Positions 53,925 through 63,557 of a DNA stretch of 64,000 nt are shown piece by piece; positions within the stretch are counted from its first letter, which is position 1; every line of letters starts with the position of its first letter. Source of the DNA: CAZDCD01 sp964503885 (GTDB lineage: Bacteria > Bacteroidota > Bacteroidia > Bacteroidales > UBA10428); contig CAZDCD010000020.1 of NCBI GenBank assembly GCA_964503885.1, positions 1-64,000 on the forward strand, written 5' to 3'. Both the position numbers and the translations under genes were made by a program. A model generated the notes under the pieces. That model saw only the letters and a program-made list of their open reading frames with translations. It did not search any database and was not told the DNA's origin.

Positions 53925-55829
53925 CTACTCTATCCAGTGCAATCGCTGCTCTTTGTCGTAGGTGAGTTGACCGTTATCGAGCAACCACTGGATGGTCTTC
54001 AGGAGTTTTTCCTTTGGCAGGGGTATCTTATCCACAAGTTCATTCAGAAATGAAGCTTCCATCTTCGTAATGCCCCGGATCTCCTCCTTCATCAGGTCGA
54101 ACTCCTCATTCTTCAGTTCCTGTTCTTCGTGTTTCCTGCAAACATCGCATTTTTCACATCTTGAGGCATCGTCCTCACCGAAATACCTGAGAAGAAGCAG
54201 GCTCCTGCAGGTACTTTTTGACGTTGCATAGTGGACCATATATTCAAGCCGCTCTGTGAACCGTTCTTTTCTCCGCTTATAGTTCTCCTGCGAAATATGG
54301 ATCGATTTATCTTCCAGCCGTTCCTCGGTAAATAGCAACAGGGGTGTTTTTTTCTGGGGAATATAGTTGATCACTTTCAGGCTGCTCAACCGGTTTAAAT
54401 ACTGAAAAACAACATCAACCTCCACTCCTGCCCTTTTTGCAAGCAGAAGTTCATCAATTGCTGCATATTCTGTGAAGACCCCTGTATACGAGCGCAAAAT
54501 AAGCTTTATGAAGGCATCGAAACGGCTGTTGGCCACCTGGAATCTATACAGGTCATCGCGGGTAAGCAGGAATCTTATTCTCGAAGGATTATTCATCTCA
54601 TCGGTAACTTCAATGTATCCTTCCCTTTCGAGTATTTTTAGGGCGCTGTATGCAGTATAACTGTTTACCCGGTACTGTGCCGAAAAATCAGGTAAATTGA
54701 AATCAACAGCCAGTCCTTTGCCTCCTCCGTAAGGAATTCTGCAGTAATTGCATGCGGCCTGATACACCTTTATAATGGTATCAATATCGGGAAAGTTTGC
54801 ATTAACCCGCTGGTTAACAATGTTCTTATCGGTACCGCTGAATAGCAAAAGAGCCCATGCAGGCTTTTCATCCCTTCCTGCCCTGCCGGCTTCCTGGAAG
54901 TATGCCTCAGGTGAATCAGGCATATCAACATGCACAACGAAACGTACGTCGGGCTTATCGATTCCCATCCCGAAGGCATTGGTAGCAACGATTACCCGTG
55001 TTTTGCCATGAGTCCAGTTATCCTGGCGCTGAGCCCGTACTTCATGCTTTAGTCCGGCATGGTAATATTCGGCATCCACATCATGGTGCTTAAGAAAAGA
55101 GGCTATATCCCTGCATTTTTTCCGGCTTCGTGCATAAACAATGCCACTTCCAGCAGTTTTCTGCACAAAACCGGCAAGTTCCCGGTCCTTATCCTCGGTA
55201 GCAAATACGCTGTAAACCAGGTTTTTACGCTCAAAGCTTGTTTTTATGATATTCCGTTCCCTGAAAAGGAGCTTATCCTGTATATCCTCTACAACTTTAC
55301 GTGTAGCGGTAGCCGTTAATGCCAGTACCGGTATTTCGGGGTTAAGCCGGCGCAGTTCGGCAATTTTCAGGTACGACGGTCTGAAATCGTAGCCCCATTG
55401 TGAAATGCAGTGGGCTTCATCAACCGTGATAAGGTTCACCGGCATATTTTTATAGCGGGCTGTGAACAATTCAGTGCCGATGCGTTCGGGTGCGATGTAA
55501 AGAAATTTGAAGTTACCGTAAATGCAGTTATCCAGGGCCACATCGATCTCATTCCTGGTCATTCCCGAGAATATGGCCTGCGCCTTGACGTCGAGCTTAC
55601 GGAGTTTCTCCACCTGGTCTTTCATAAGCGCGATCAGCGGCGTTATCACAATGCATATTCCCTCTGTGATCAGGGCAGGGATCTGAAAGGTCAGTGATTT
55701 GCCTCCTCCGGTAGGTAAAAGACCGAGCGTATCCCTCCCGTTGAGTACCGAGCGGATAATTTCCTCCTGCATGGGCCTGAATTTTTTAAAGCCCCAGTAC
55801 CGCTCCAATATTTGGTGATAATCGGCCAT
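53925..55829 (-). CDS. recQ: ATP-dependent DNA helicase RecQ
   Basis: 634 aa. Walker A LLPTGGGKSLTFQIP, DEAH box VDEAHCISQWGYDFRPSY, motif VI QEAGRAGRD; then the RecQ-C zinc-binding region with CRSLLLLRYFGE and CEKCDVC. The C-terminal tail lacks an obvious HRDC domain. 3'-5' helicase for recombination and repair. Single gene, convergent with the C39-like gene. Confidence 0.96.
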   Translation of the reverse strand: MADYHQILERYWGFKKFRPMQEEIIRSVLNGRDTLGLLPTGGGKSLTFQIPALITEGICIVITPLIALMKDQVEKLRKLDVKAQAIFSGMTRNEIDVALDNCIYGNFKFLYIAPERIGTELFTARYKNMPVNLITVDEAHCISQWGYDFRPSYLKIAELRRLNPEIPVLALTATATRKVVEDIQDKLLFRERNIIKTSFERKNLVYSVFATEDKDRELAGFVQKTAGSGIVYARSRKKCRDIASFLKHHDVDAEYYHAGLKHEVRAQRQDNWTHGKTRVIVATNAFGMGIDKPDVRFVVHVDMPDSPEAYFQEAGRAGRDEKPAWALLLFSGTDKNIVNQRVNANFPDIDTIIKVYQAACNYCRIPYGGGKGLAVDFNLPDFSAQYRVNSYTAYSALKILEREGYIEVTDEMNNPSRIRFLLTRDDLYRFQVANSRFDAFIKLILRSYTGVFTEYAAIDELLLAKRAGVEVDVVFQYLNRLSSLKVINYIPQKKTPLLLFTEERLEDKSIHISQENYKRRKERFTERLEYMVHYATSKSTCRSLLLLRYFGEDDASRCEKCDVCRKHEEQELKNEEFDLMKEEIRGITKMEASFLNELVDKIPLPKEKLLKTIQWLLDNGQLTYDKEQRLHWIE

Positions 55830-55907
55830 TTAAATAGTAAATATTCCTGTAAATTCTGCCAATTTTTGTATTTTCGCAGCATTTAAAATTAAACAAAATA
55901 GTGATTT

Positions 55908-57377
55908 ATGGCCTTTATATCGGACCGAATTATATCAGAGGGCTTAACATTTGATGATGTCCTGCTGGTTCCTGCTTTTTCGGAGGTTTTACCGAAAGAA
56001 GTAAACCTTACAACAAGGCTTTCAAGAAATATAGTGCTCAATACTCCGATCGTTTCGGCTGCGATGGACACGGTCACTGAGGCGCCCCTGGCGATTGCCA
56101 TTGCCCGCGAAGGAGGCATAGGGGTGATTCATAAAAACATGAGTATCGAAGATCAGGCCAAGCAGGTCAAGACGGTTAAAAGGGCAGAGAATGGAATGAT
56201 CTTCGATCCGATTACTATAAAGAAAGATGCTACGGTTGGCGATGCACTTAACCTTATGAGAGAGTTTAAGATCGGCGGTATTCCGGTGGTCGATGACAAC
56301 CATAAGCTAATCGGTATTGTTACAAACCGCGATCTGAGGTTCGAAACGAGCCTGGGAAGACCGGTAAGCGAGGTGATGACCCATGAGAACATTATCTACA
56401 CCAGCGTTGAAATTAATCTTGAGGAAGCAGCCGACATTTTGCAGCAGTATAAGATTGAAAAGCTTCCGGTTGTCGACGAAACCCACAAACTTATCGGATT
56501 GATCACCTATAAGGACATCACCAAGGCAAAAGACAGGCCCTTTGCCTGCAAGGATCCGATGGGACGGCTCCGGGTTGCTGCGGCAGTGGGAGTCACAAAA
56601 GACTATATGAACCGTATTACAGCACTTGTAAAATCAGACGTGGATGCAATCATCATTGATACTGCCCATGGACATACACGTGAAGTGGTTAGTGTGCTAA
56701 AGGAAGCAAAAAAAGCATTCCCGAATATCGACCTGATCGTCGGCAATATAGCTACTGCAGATGCTGCACTGGAGCTGTATAAAGCCGGCGCTGACGCCGT
56801 AAAGGTTGGGATCGGTCCGGGATCGATTTGTACTACCCGGGTAATAGCAGGTGTAGGTGTTCCGCAGCTCTCTGCAATATTTGATGTGGCATCTGCGTTA
56901 CATGATAAAAATATTCCAATAATAGCAGACGGAGGAATACGGTATTCGGGAGATATTGTGAAAGCAATAGCTTCAGGAGCAAATTCGATCATGGCCGGAT
57001 CATTGTTTGCCGGCGTTGAAGAGTCTCCCGGGGAAACCATAATTTATAATGGAAGAAAATACAAATCATACCGGGGAATGGGTTCAATAGATGCCATGCA
57101 GCAGGGATCGGGTGACCGGTACTTTCAGGACCCGGATGAAGATATTAAAAAACTTGTCCCCGAAGGAATTGTGGCCCGTGTACCCTATAAAGGACTCCTT
57201 TCAGAGATCATATACCAGTTGATCGGTGGGCTCAGGGCCGGAATGGGGTATTGCGGTGCAAAAAATATTGAAGGCCTCTGGAAAGCCAAGTTTGTGAGAA
57301 TAACCAATTCGGGGTTGAATGAAAGCCATCCGCATGATGTTACCATTACCCGTGAAGCACCCAATTACAGCAGATAA
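55908..57377 (+). CDS. guaB: inosine-5'-monophosphate dehydrogenase
   Basis: 489 aa, standard length. N-terminal GLTFDDVLLVPAFSEVLP, a CBS pair (about 95-205), catalytic loop GIGPGSICTTR with Cys near 308, and YRGMGSIDAM flap. Oxidises IMP to XMP, first committed step to GMP. A -7-like TATTTTCG lies at 55869-55876. Immediately upstream of the PpiC cluster, 27 bases away. Confidence 0.97.
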   Translation: MAFISDRIISEGLTFDDVLLVPAFSEVLPKEVNLTTRLSRNIVLNTPIVSAAMDTVTEAPLAIAIAREGGIGVIHKNMSIEDQAKQVKTVKRAENGMIFDPITIKKDATVGDALNLMREFKIGGIPVVDDNHKLIGIVTNRDLRFETSLGRPVSEVMTHENIIYTSVEINLEEAADILQQYKIEKLPVVDETHKLIGLITYKDITKAKDRPFACKDPMGRLRVAAAVGVTKDYMNRITALVKSDVDAIIIDTAHGHTREVVSVLKEAKKAFPNIDLIVGNIATADAALELYKAGADAVKVGIGPGSICTTRVIAGVGVPQLSAIFDVASALHDKNIPIIADGGIRYSGDIVKAIASGANSIMAGSLFAGVEESPGETIIYNGRKYKSYRGMGSIDAMQQGSGDRYFQDPDEDIKKLVPEGIVARVPYKGLLSEIIYQLIGGLRAGMGYCGAKNIEGLWKAKFVRITNSGLNESHPHDVTITREAPNYSR

Positions 57378-57404
57378 TATTACAATAATTTTAATGTACA
57401 GATT

Positions 57405-59360
57405 ATGAAGAAGTATTTTTGCAGTTTGTTCCTGATTTTAGTCGTTTCCATTTCAGGCATTTTAGCACAGAAAAACGAAATTATTGTGACGATAGGTGAT
57501 AATGGTATTGCCCGTGAAGAGTTTGAAAGAATATACCATAAAAACCTATCCTCGTCGGTTTATGACAACAAATCGGTTGAGGAATACATGGATATGTTCA
57601 TCAACTTCAAATTGAAAGTCATCGAAGCCGAAAGGCTTGGATACGACACCACAGCAGCCTTCATCAATGAGCTGGCAGGATACCGTGAACAACTGGCCAA
57701 GCCCTATCTTGAGGACAGGGAAGTTACAGATGAACTGCTGCACGAAGCGTATAACCGTACCTTAAAAATTGTAAGTGCAAGCCATATTTTGCTGCGCCTC
57801 GATGAAAATGCACCCCCGTCGGATACGCTGGCCTTATATGAAAAGATGATGAAGATAAGGGACCGCATCCTTGCAGGCGAACCTTTTGATAAAGTTGCCA
57901 GAGAAACCTCGGAAGACCCGTCAGCGGCAAAAAATGGAGGATACCTGGGCTGGTTCGGTGCATTCAAGATGGTATATCCTTTTGAAAATACCGCCTACAA
58001 TACTCCTGTGGGAGGAGTTTCCATGCCTTTCCGTACCCGGTACGGATACCATATCTTAAAAAATGAAGGGATGCGTGATGCCAGGGGCAGTGTGAAAATA
58101 GCCCATATTCTGATACTGGCACCTGCAGGTGATTCGGCAGGCCGGACTGCCGGATATAAGAGGGCCGAGGAATATTACCAGAGATTGCTCCATGGTGAAA
58201 GCTTTGCAAAACTGGCCGAAAAATACTCCGATGACAGGCAAACAGCAGAGCACGGAGGAGAACTCAGATGGCTGAAATCAGGAGAGATTGATCCTGAATT
58301 CGAAGATGTAATTTATTCACTGAAAGACAGCGGTGATTTTACAGAACCCCTGGCCAGGGAATATGGCTGGCATATCATAATGCTTATTAAAAAGAAACCG
58401 GTTGAATCGTTTGAAGAGATTAAACCCGAACTCGAAAAGCGCATTGAGCGTGACGATCGGGGCAGGAAGGTTGAAGATGCCGTACTGGAAAGAATTAAAA
58501 AAGAAGATAATTTTAAAGAATACAGGGAAAACCTTCAACCTGTGATCGATGTTCTTGATGAATCACTTTATTATGGCAATTTCGACCTGTCGCTTGCCTA
58601 CGATCTGATCAACCCCGTGTTTTCTATCGGTCAGAAAGAATATACTCAGAAAGACCTCATTAAATTTATTACAGGTAAGGGGAAAAAATACAGAAAGGAA
58701 GTGTCATTACAGGATATTGTAGATGAACGGTATAATGCATTTGTCCGCGACAGGCTGTTCGATTATGAAAAAAGCCATCTTGAAGAAAAATATCCAGAAT
58801 TCAGGAATCTTATGAAAGAATACCACGACGGCATCCTGTTGTTCAACCTTACCGATGATACGGTATGGTCGAAGGCGGTTAAGGACACATCGGGGCTGAA
58901 AGCATTTTATGAAAAGTCCGGAAACAACTACATGTGGAAAGAACGCGCATTCATCTCTACCTATATGTACCATGATTCGGTGCTAAATGCTGTTGTTTTT
59001 AAAACAGCCGGAAAAAGAGCACAGGATATGTTCCCGGCAGCTATAGCCGATTCGATCATCTGCGGTTCGGATTCAAATGCCTGTGTAACCATTGCAGACC
59101 GGAAACTCGAAAAGGGTCAGGAAGTGCTTCCTGCAGGATTGTTGTGGGAAAAAGGAAGTTATGTGATTGATACAACGGATGGAAAGATCAACCTGATTTA
59201 TGTGAATGCTATCATGCCACCTGAACCGAAAAAGCTCGACGAGGCAAAGGGACTGATCACAGCCGATTACCAGACTTACCTCGAATCTGAGTGGATAAAA
59301 TCGCTTCGTGCAAAATATCCCATAACGGTCAACAAAAAAATATTAAAAAAAGTTAAATAG
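57405..59360 (+). CDS. periplasmic peptidyl-prolyl isomerase with two parvulin domains
   Basis: 651 aa. Signal peptide cut near ILAQ (about 21). A SurA-N-like helical part, then two rotamase/PpiC domains: about 120-225 (SASHILLRLDE, GGYLGWFGAFKM, YGYHILKNEG) and about 230-335 (KIAHILILAPAG, GGELRWLKSGEI, YGWHIIMLIKK). The C-terminal 300 residues have no clear match. Folds outer-membrane proteins in the periplasm. First of three chaperone-like genes. Confidence 0.9.
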   Translation: MKKYFCSLFLILVVSISGILAQKNEIIVTIGDNGIAREEFERIYHKNLSSSVYDNKSVEEYMDMFINFKLKVIEAERLGYDTTAAFINELAGYREQLAKPYLEDREVTDELLHEAYNRTLKIVSASHILLRLDENAPPSDTLALYEKMMKIRDRILAGEPFDKVARETSEDPSAAKNGGYLGWFGAFKMVYPFENTAYNTPVGGVSMPFRTRYGYHILKNEGMRDARGSVKIAHILILAPAGDSAGRTAGYKRAEEYYQRLLHGESFAKLAEKYSDDRQTAEHGGELRWLKSGEIDPEFEDVIYSLKDSGDFTEPLAREYGWHIIMLIKKKPVESFEEIKPELEKRIERDDRGRKVEDAVLERIKKEDNFKEYRENLQPVIDVLDESLYYGNFDLSLAYDLINPVFSIGQKEYTQKDLIKFITGKGKKYRKEVSLQDIVDERYNAFVRDRLFDYEKSHLEEKYPEFRNLMKEYHDGILLFNLTDDTVWSKAVKDTSGLKAFYEKSGNNYMWKERAFISTYMYHDSVLNAVVFKTAGKRAQDMFPAAIADSIICGSDSNACVTIADRKLEKGQEVLPAGLLWEKGSYVIDTTDGKINLIYVNAIMPPEPKKLDEAKGLITADYQTYLESEWIKSLRAKYPITVNKKILKKVK

Positions 59361-59428
59361 TTATCATTCAACCGATTTCTAATATATATTGCGCTATATT
59401 TGAATATACTAAAACGCGGAAAATCAAC

Positions 59429-60292
59429 ATGACAAGTCAACTGAAAGTGGCGGGATCAATCGTCACAGCTATTGTTTTTTCTTTGGTATTTTCCTGCAGA
59501 CAGACGAACAAGGAGCCGAAACAAAAACCTATCGCCCGTGTATTCGATAAATACCTTTATCCTGCAGATCTTAAGAATGTTATACCTTCCAACATATCGG
59601 CATCCGACAGTGGTGTCCTGGCCAATGATTACATCGATAAATGGATACGCAAGCAGCTCCTTCTGAGAAAAGCAGAACTGAACCTTACTGAAGAGGAAAA
59701 AAACGTCGACGAGCAGATTGAGGATTATAAGACTTCGTTACTTGTCTTTAAATATGAACAGAGCCTGATCAAGCAAAAGCTCGATACTATTATCAGGAGC
59801 GATGAAATAGAGAATTATTACAACGAAAATAGTTCGAATTTTCTTCTGAGCAACAATATCGTTAAAGCCTTGTTTTTGCAGGTCCCCAGGGATGCACCTG
59901 AACTCTGGAATGTAAGACGGTGGTGCCGTTCCAATGCTAGCGATGACCTGAGAAAACTCGAAGCATATGCATATCAGCATGCAAAGAAATATGATTATTT
60001 CAACGACGACTGGGTAGATTTCAAGGAAATTGAAAAAGCCATTCCCTACAGGCTCGATAATGTGGAACGATACCTGAAATACAGAAAAAATCTTGAATTC
60101 AAGGATTCAACATATTATTATATGATCAGCCTGAAGGATTACAGGATCACAGGTGATATCGCCCCGCTTGAATATGTTACAGCCGATATAGAAGCAATTA
60201 TCATGAACAAAAGAAGAATTCAAATGATCAACCGGCTTGAATCAAACATATATAACGATGCACTTAACCGCAGATATTTTACCATATATTAA
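59429..60292 (+). CDS. SurA-N-like lipoprotein lacking a parvulin domain
   Basis: 287 aa. Lipobox FSC at about residue 23. It resembles the helical N-domain of SurA/PpiC proteins (WIRKQLLLRKAELNLTEEEK, EIENYYNENSSNFLL) but has no PpiC signature, so it should act as a chaperone only or be a degenerate PPIase. A TATATTTG -7 match lies at 59395-59402 without a clear -33. Ten bases before the SurA-like gene. Confidence 0.75.
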   Translation: MTSQLKVAGSIVTAIVFSLVFSCRQTNKEPKQKPIARVFDKYLYPADLKNVIPSNISASDSGVLANDYIDKWIRKQLLLRKAELNLTEEEKNVDEQIEDYKTSLLVFKYEQSLIKQKLDTIIRSDEIENYYNENSSNFLLSNNIVKALFLQVPRDAPELWNVRRWCRSNASDDLRKLEAYAYQHAKKYDYFNDDWVDFKEIEKAIPYRLDNVERYLKYRKNLEFKDSTYYYMISLKDYRITGDIAPLEYVTADIEAIIMNKRRIQMINRLESNIYNDALNRRYFTIY

Positions 60293-60301
60293 TTTCCTGA
60301 C

Positions 60302-61645
60302 ATGTATAAAATATTTCTCTTTATTCCCTTAGCTATTACCCTTATATTTGCGAGATCGTATTCTCAACCCAGGATTGCCGATGAAATTGTAGCCGTAGTA
60401 GGCGATAAGAAAATTCAATACTCCGACATTGAAAAACAATACTACCAGTTGCTTGCCCAGGGAATGAATGAAGAGGAAGGATTACGGTGCAAGATTCTGG
60501 AAGAGCTGCTAAACCAGATGCTTCTCGTAAACCAGGCTGAGATTGACAGCATCGAAGTGAATGATCTGCAGGTGGAGATGGAACTCGATAACCGCATGCA
60601 ATATTATATCAACCAGGTGGGTTCGGAAGAAAAGCTCGAACAGCTTTTTCAGAAGACAATCCTTGAAATGAAGGAAGATTTTCGCGATCTGGTAAGGGAT
60701 CAGATCCTTGCCCAGCAGATGAGAAGTCAGATTACCAAAAACATCTCCATAACTCCCTCGGAAGTCCGCAGTTTTTACAGGAGCCTTCCACCTGACAGTC
60801 TTCCTTATATCAATGCACAGGTAGAGGTTAGCCAGATTGTGTTATACCCTTCGTCGAGTGAGTCGGCGATCATGGAAGTACGTGAAAAATTGCTCAATCT
60901 CAGGCAGCGGATCATCGAAGGTGAAAATTTTGCCACACTGGCTGTCTTGTATTCTGAAGATCCGGGATCCGCTTCCAAAGGAGGTGATATCGGGTTTGCC
61001 TCTAAAGGCAGCCTGGATCCTGAGTATGCCAAGGCAGCTATGGCGTTAAAACCGGGACAGGTATCCAAAATTGTGGAATCTGAATTCGGATTTCATATCA
61101 TTCAGCTGATCGAACGTTCGGGGGACCGGATCCATACCCGGCATATTCTTATGAAACCTAAGATCACTCCTGAAGAGAAGTTCAAAACAAAAGAAAGAAT
61201 GGATAGTATCCTTTCTCTCATTCATGCCGATTCGTTAAAGTTTGAGGATGCAGCCAGGCGTTATTCCATGGATGAAGAAACACGCCTGAGTGGCGGAAAA
61301 CTGGTGAATCCCCAGTCAGGTACATCAACTTTTGAACTCGACCAGTTCGACACCCGCGATTACCTTGTCATCAATAAGCTGAGTCCGGGACAGGTTTCGG
61401 AAGCTTATGAAACGACAGACAATAAAGGAAAAACCATTATTAAGGCCGTAAAGCTTACAAACCGTACCAATCCCCATGTCGCCAATATCAGGGACGATTA
61501 CAACCTGTTCAAGCAAATTGCACTTCAGCAAAAGGAGAACGATATTGTGGAAAACTGGATCAGGAACAAAATAGGGACTACCTATATAAAAATAGAAGAC
61601 AGGTATAAAGACTGTGATTTCCATATTAAAGGATGGGTTAAGTGA
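60302..61645 (+). CDS. SurA-like periplasmic chaperone/PPIase
   Basis: 447 aa. Signal peptide, then IADEIVAVVGDKKIQYSDIE (SurA start), SurA-N helices, and two parvulin domains: about 175-275 (VEVSQIVLYPS, GGDIGFASKGSLDPEY, EFGFHIIQLIE) and about 278-385 (IHTRHILMKPK, weaker). Escorts outer-membrane proteins to the BAM machinery. Followed by the OstA-like gene 27 bases on. Confidence 0.92.
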   Translation: MYKIFLFIPLAITLIFARSYSQPRIADEIVAVVGDKKIQYSDIEKQYYQLLAQGMNEEEGLRCKILEELLNQMLLVNQAEIDSIEVNDLQVEMELDNRMQYYINQVGSEEKLEQLFQKTILEMKEDFRDLVRDQILAQQMRSQITKNISITPSEVRSFYRSLPPDSLPYINAQVEVSQIVLYPSSSESAIMEVREKLLNLRQRIIEGENFATLAVLYSEDPGSASKGGDIGFASKGSLDPEYAKAAMALKPGQVSKIVESEFGFHIIQLIERSGDRIHTRHILMKPKITPEEKFKTKERMDSILSLIHADSLKFEDAARRYSMDEETRLSGGKLVNPQSGTSTFELDQFDTRDYLVINKLSPGQVSEAYETTDNKGKTIIKAVKLTNRTNPHVANIRDDYNLFKQIALQQKENDIVENWIRNKIGTTYIKIEDRYKDCDFHIKGWVK

Positions 61646-61672
61646 CCACTGGTTTGTGATTAATTTTAATGA

Positions 61673-63190
61673 ATGGCTGGTTCATCTGGTATTTATAAAA
61701 AACTGGCATTTCTGCTGCCGGCTGTCTTGTTTGTTTGTCTTAAATCCGCATCGCAGGAAAAAAAGATCGATTTCAATGCTGAAAACGTGGAGTTTGATCG
61801 GAAGATAGCGAACGGTGCCTTTCGTCTTTGGGACAACGTGGTATTCACACACCAAGGCGCAAAGATGTATTGTGACAGTGCATATTTTTATCCGCAGGAA
61901 AATTCGCTCGATGCTTATTCCGATGTTTATATTAACCAGGCAGATACCATACACCTTTATGGTGATTTTCTTCATTATGACGGCAATACCAGGTTTGCCC
62001 TGATCAGGGAAAATGTCAGGCTTACCAGCAAAGAAACGAACCTGTCTACAAGCATGCTTGATTTCGACCTGAACCGCAATGTCGGCTATTATACTACCGG
62101 CGCTGTAATCCTGAACGGCGACAATAAGCTGCGAAGCAGGTACGGCTATTATTATTCGAACGAGCATTACTATATATTCAAAGACAGTGTTGTCGTAGAA
62201 AATCCTGATTACACAATTTATTCCGATACACTGAAATACAATACGCAAACCAATACTGCCTTTTTTCTCGGCCCAACGGAAATTATCAGTGACAGCAACT
62301 ATATCTATTGTGAAAACGGATGGTACAATACAGAGACCAATATTTCCCTGCTAAAGAAAAATGCATTCCTGAAAAACAGTCAACAGACTGTAAGTGGCGA
62401 CAGCCTTTATTATGAAAGGGAATCGGGTAACGGAAAAGCATTCGGCTCAGTGGAAATTGTCGATCTCGAACAGAATGTCATTCTGCGGGGCAATTATGCA
62501 ACGTATGTTGAGAAGACTGAACAATCAGTGCTTACCGGAAAAGCTGTATTCATACAGGCAACCGAAAATGACTCCATCTTTGTTCATGCTGACACGTTGC
62601 GCTCCGAACTAGATACCTCAGGATCAAAGCTTATCAGGGCATATTACAGGGTAAAGCTATTTAAGTCAGATATGCAGGGTAAATGCGATTCCATGTCGTA
62701 TTCATTTGCAGATTCCATCATCCGGTTGTATCACGATCCTGTACTCTGGTCGGAAGATAATCAGCTTACTTCTGACTATATTGAGATCAGGACAAAAAAT
62801 AAAAAGATCGATCAACTCTATCTTCAGCATATGGCCTTTATCGTCAATCAGGAAGATTCATCAAAATTTAACCAGATCAAAGGCAAAGATATGTTATGCT
62901 ATTTCAGGGATAATGAACTCTACAGGATTGATGTGAACGGTAACGGTCAGACACTTTATTATCCGAAAGACGGGGATGAAATTATCGGGGCAAACAAGGC
63001 AGAAAGCTCAAATCTTGTGATATTCTGGAAAGACGGAAAAGTACAGACGATTAAGTTTATGATAAAGCCTCAGGCGATACTTTATCCGCTTGACCAGATT
63101 CCTCCGGAAGAAACAAAATTGAAAAATTTTCGCTGGCTCGATTCTCAGCGACCCAAAAATAAGGGTGATATTTTTTACTGGAACCCATGA
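61673..63190 (+). CDS. OstA/LptA-like LPS transport protein
   Basis: 505 aa. Signal peptide (about 8-27, ending KSASQ). Successive OstA_2-type beta-jellyroll strands: IDFNAENVEFDRKIANGAF, MYCDSAYFYPQENSL, YSDTLKYNTQTNTAFFLGPT, ISDSNYIYCENGWYNTETN. These are LptA-like bridge proteins fused or expanded in Bacteroidetes. Probably carries LPS across the periplasm. The stop codon adjoins a terminator of the convergent gene. Confidence 0.85.
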   Translation: MAGSSGIYKKLAFLLPAVLFVCLKSASQEKKIDFNAENVEFDRKIANGAFRLWDNVVFTHQGAKMYCDSAYFYPQENSLDAYSDVYINQADTIHLYGDFLHYDGNTRFALIRENVRLTSKETNLSTSMLDFDLNRNVGYYTTGAVILNGDNKLRSRYGYYYSNEHYYIFKDSVVVENPDYTIYSDTLKYNTQTNTAFFLGPTEIISDSNYIYCENGWYNTETNISLLKKNAFLKNSQQTVSGDSLYYERESGNGKAFGSVEIVDLEQNVILRGNYATYVEKTEQSVLTGKAVFIQATENDSIFVHADTLRSELDTSGSKLIRAYYRVKLFKSDMQGKCDSMSYSFADSIIRLYHDPVLWSEDNQLTSDYIEIRTKNKKIDQLYLQHMAFIVNQEDSSKFNQIKGKDMLCYFRDNELYRIDVNGNGQTLYYPKDGDEIIGANKAESSNLVIFWKDGKVQTIKFMIKPQAILYPLDQIPPEETKLKNFRWLDSQRPKNKGDIFYWNP

Positions 63191-63216
63191 AAAAGGGATT
63201 AAACAAGCTTAATCCC
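63190..63216 (-). terminator. intrinsic terminator of the DUF2795 gene
   Basis: On the minus strand GGGATTAA, 6-base loop, TTAATCCC, then TTTTT; the T-run ends at the stop codon of the plus-strand OstA-like gene. Perfect 8-bp stem. Confidence 0.85.
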
Positions 63217-63220
63217 CTAT

Positions 63221-63442
63221 TTAATATTCATCTTCATTGAAGAAGAAGTCATCTTTGCTTGGATAATCGGGCCAGATATCTTCAATGCTTTCATAAATCT
63301 CACCTTCATCTTCGATTTCCTGCAGGTTTTCAATGACTTCAAGCGGAGCACCCGAACGGATCGCATAATCAATCAACTCATCTTTTGTTGCCGGCCAGGG
63401 TGCATCTTCAAGCTTTGATGCAAGTTCCAGTGTCCAATACAT
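63221..63442 (-). CDS. DUF2795 protein
   Basis: 73 aa, acidic. MYWTLELASKLEDAPWPATKDELIDYAIRSGAPLEVIENLQ, spanning about residues 1-41, is the DUF2795 signature; the tail is very acidic (EDEGEIYESIEDIWPDYPSKDD). Small cytosolic protein widespread in Bacteroidetes, function unknown. Followed by a strong terminator. Lies downstream of the cobalamin adenosyltransferase gene. Confidence 0.85.
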   Translation of the reverse strand: MYWTLELASKLEDAPWPATKDELIDYAIRSGAPLEVIENLQEIEDEGEIYESIEDIWPDYPSKDDFFFNEDEY

Positions 63443-63557
63443 AATGATGAAATTTAACTTTTAATGAAACGTATTTTTGCGTTGCATCCTGACATTTTGA
63501 TCGCGTTTTGTCAGATATGGTACCCTGAAAATTTTGCAAATATAAAAAAATTATTAG

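Noticed and set aside
63472..63479. Perfect TATTTTTG promoter-like site on the plus strand
   Set aside because: No -33 element and no plus-strand gene downstream.
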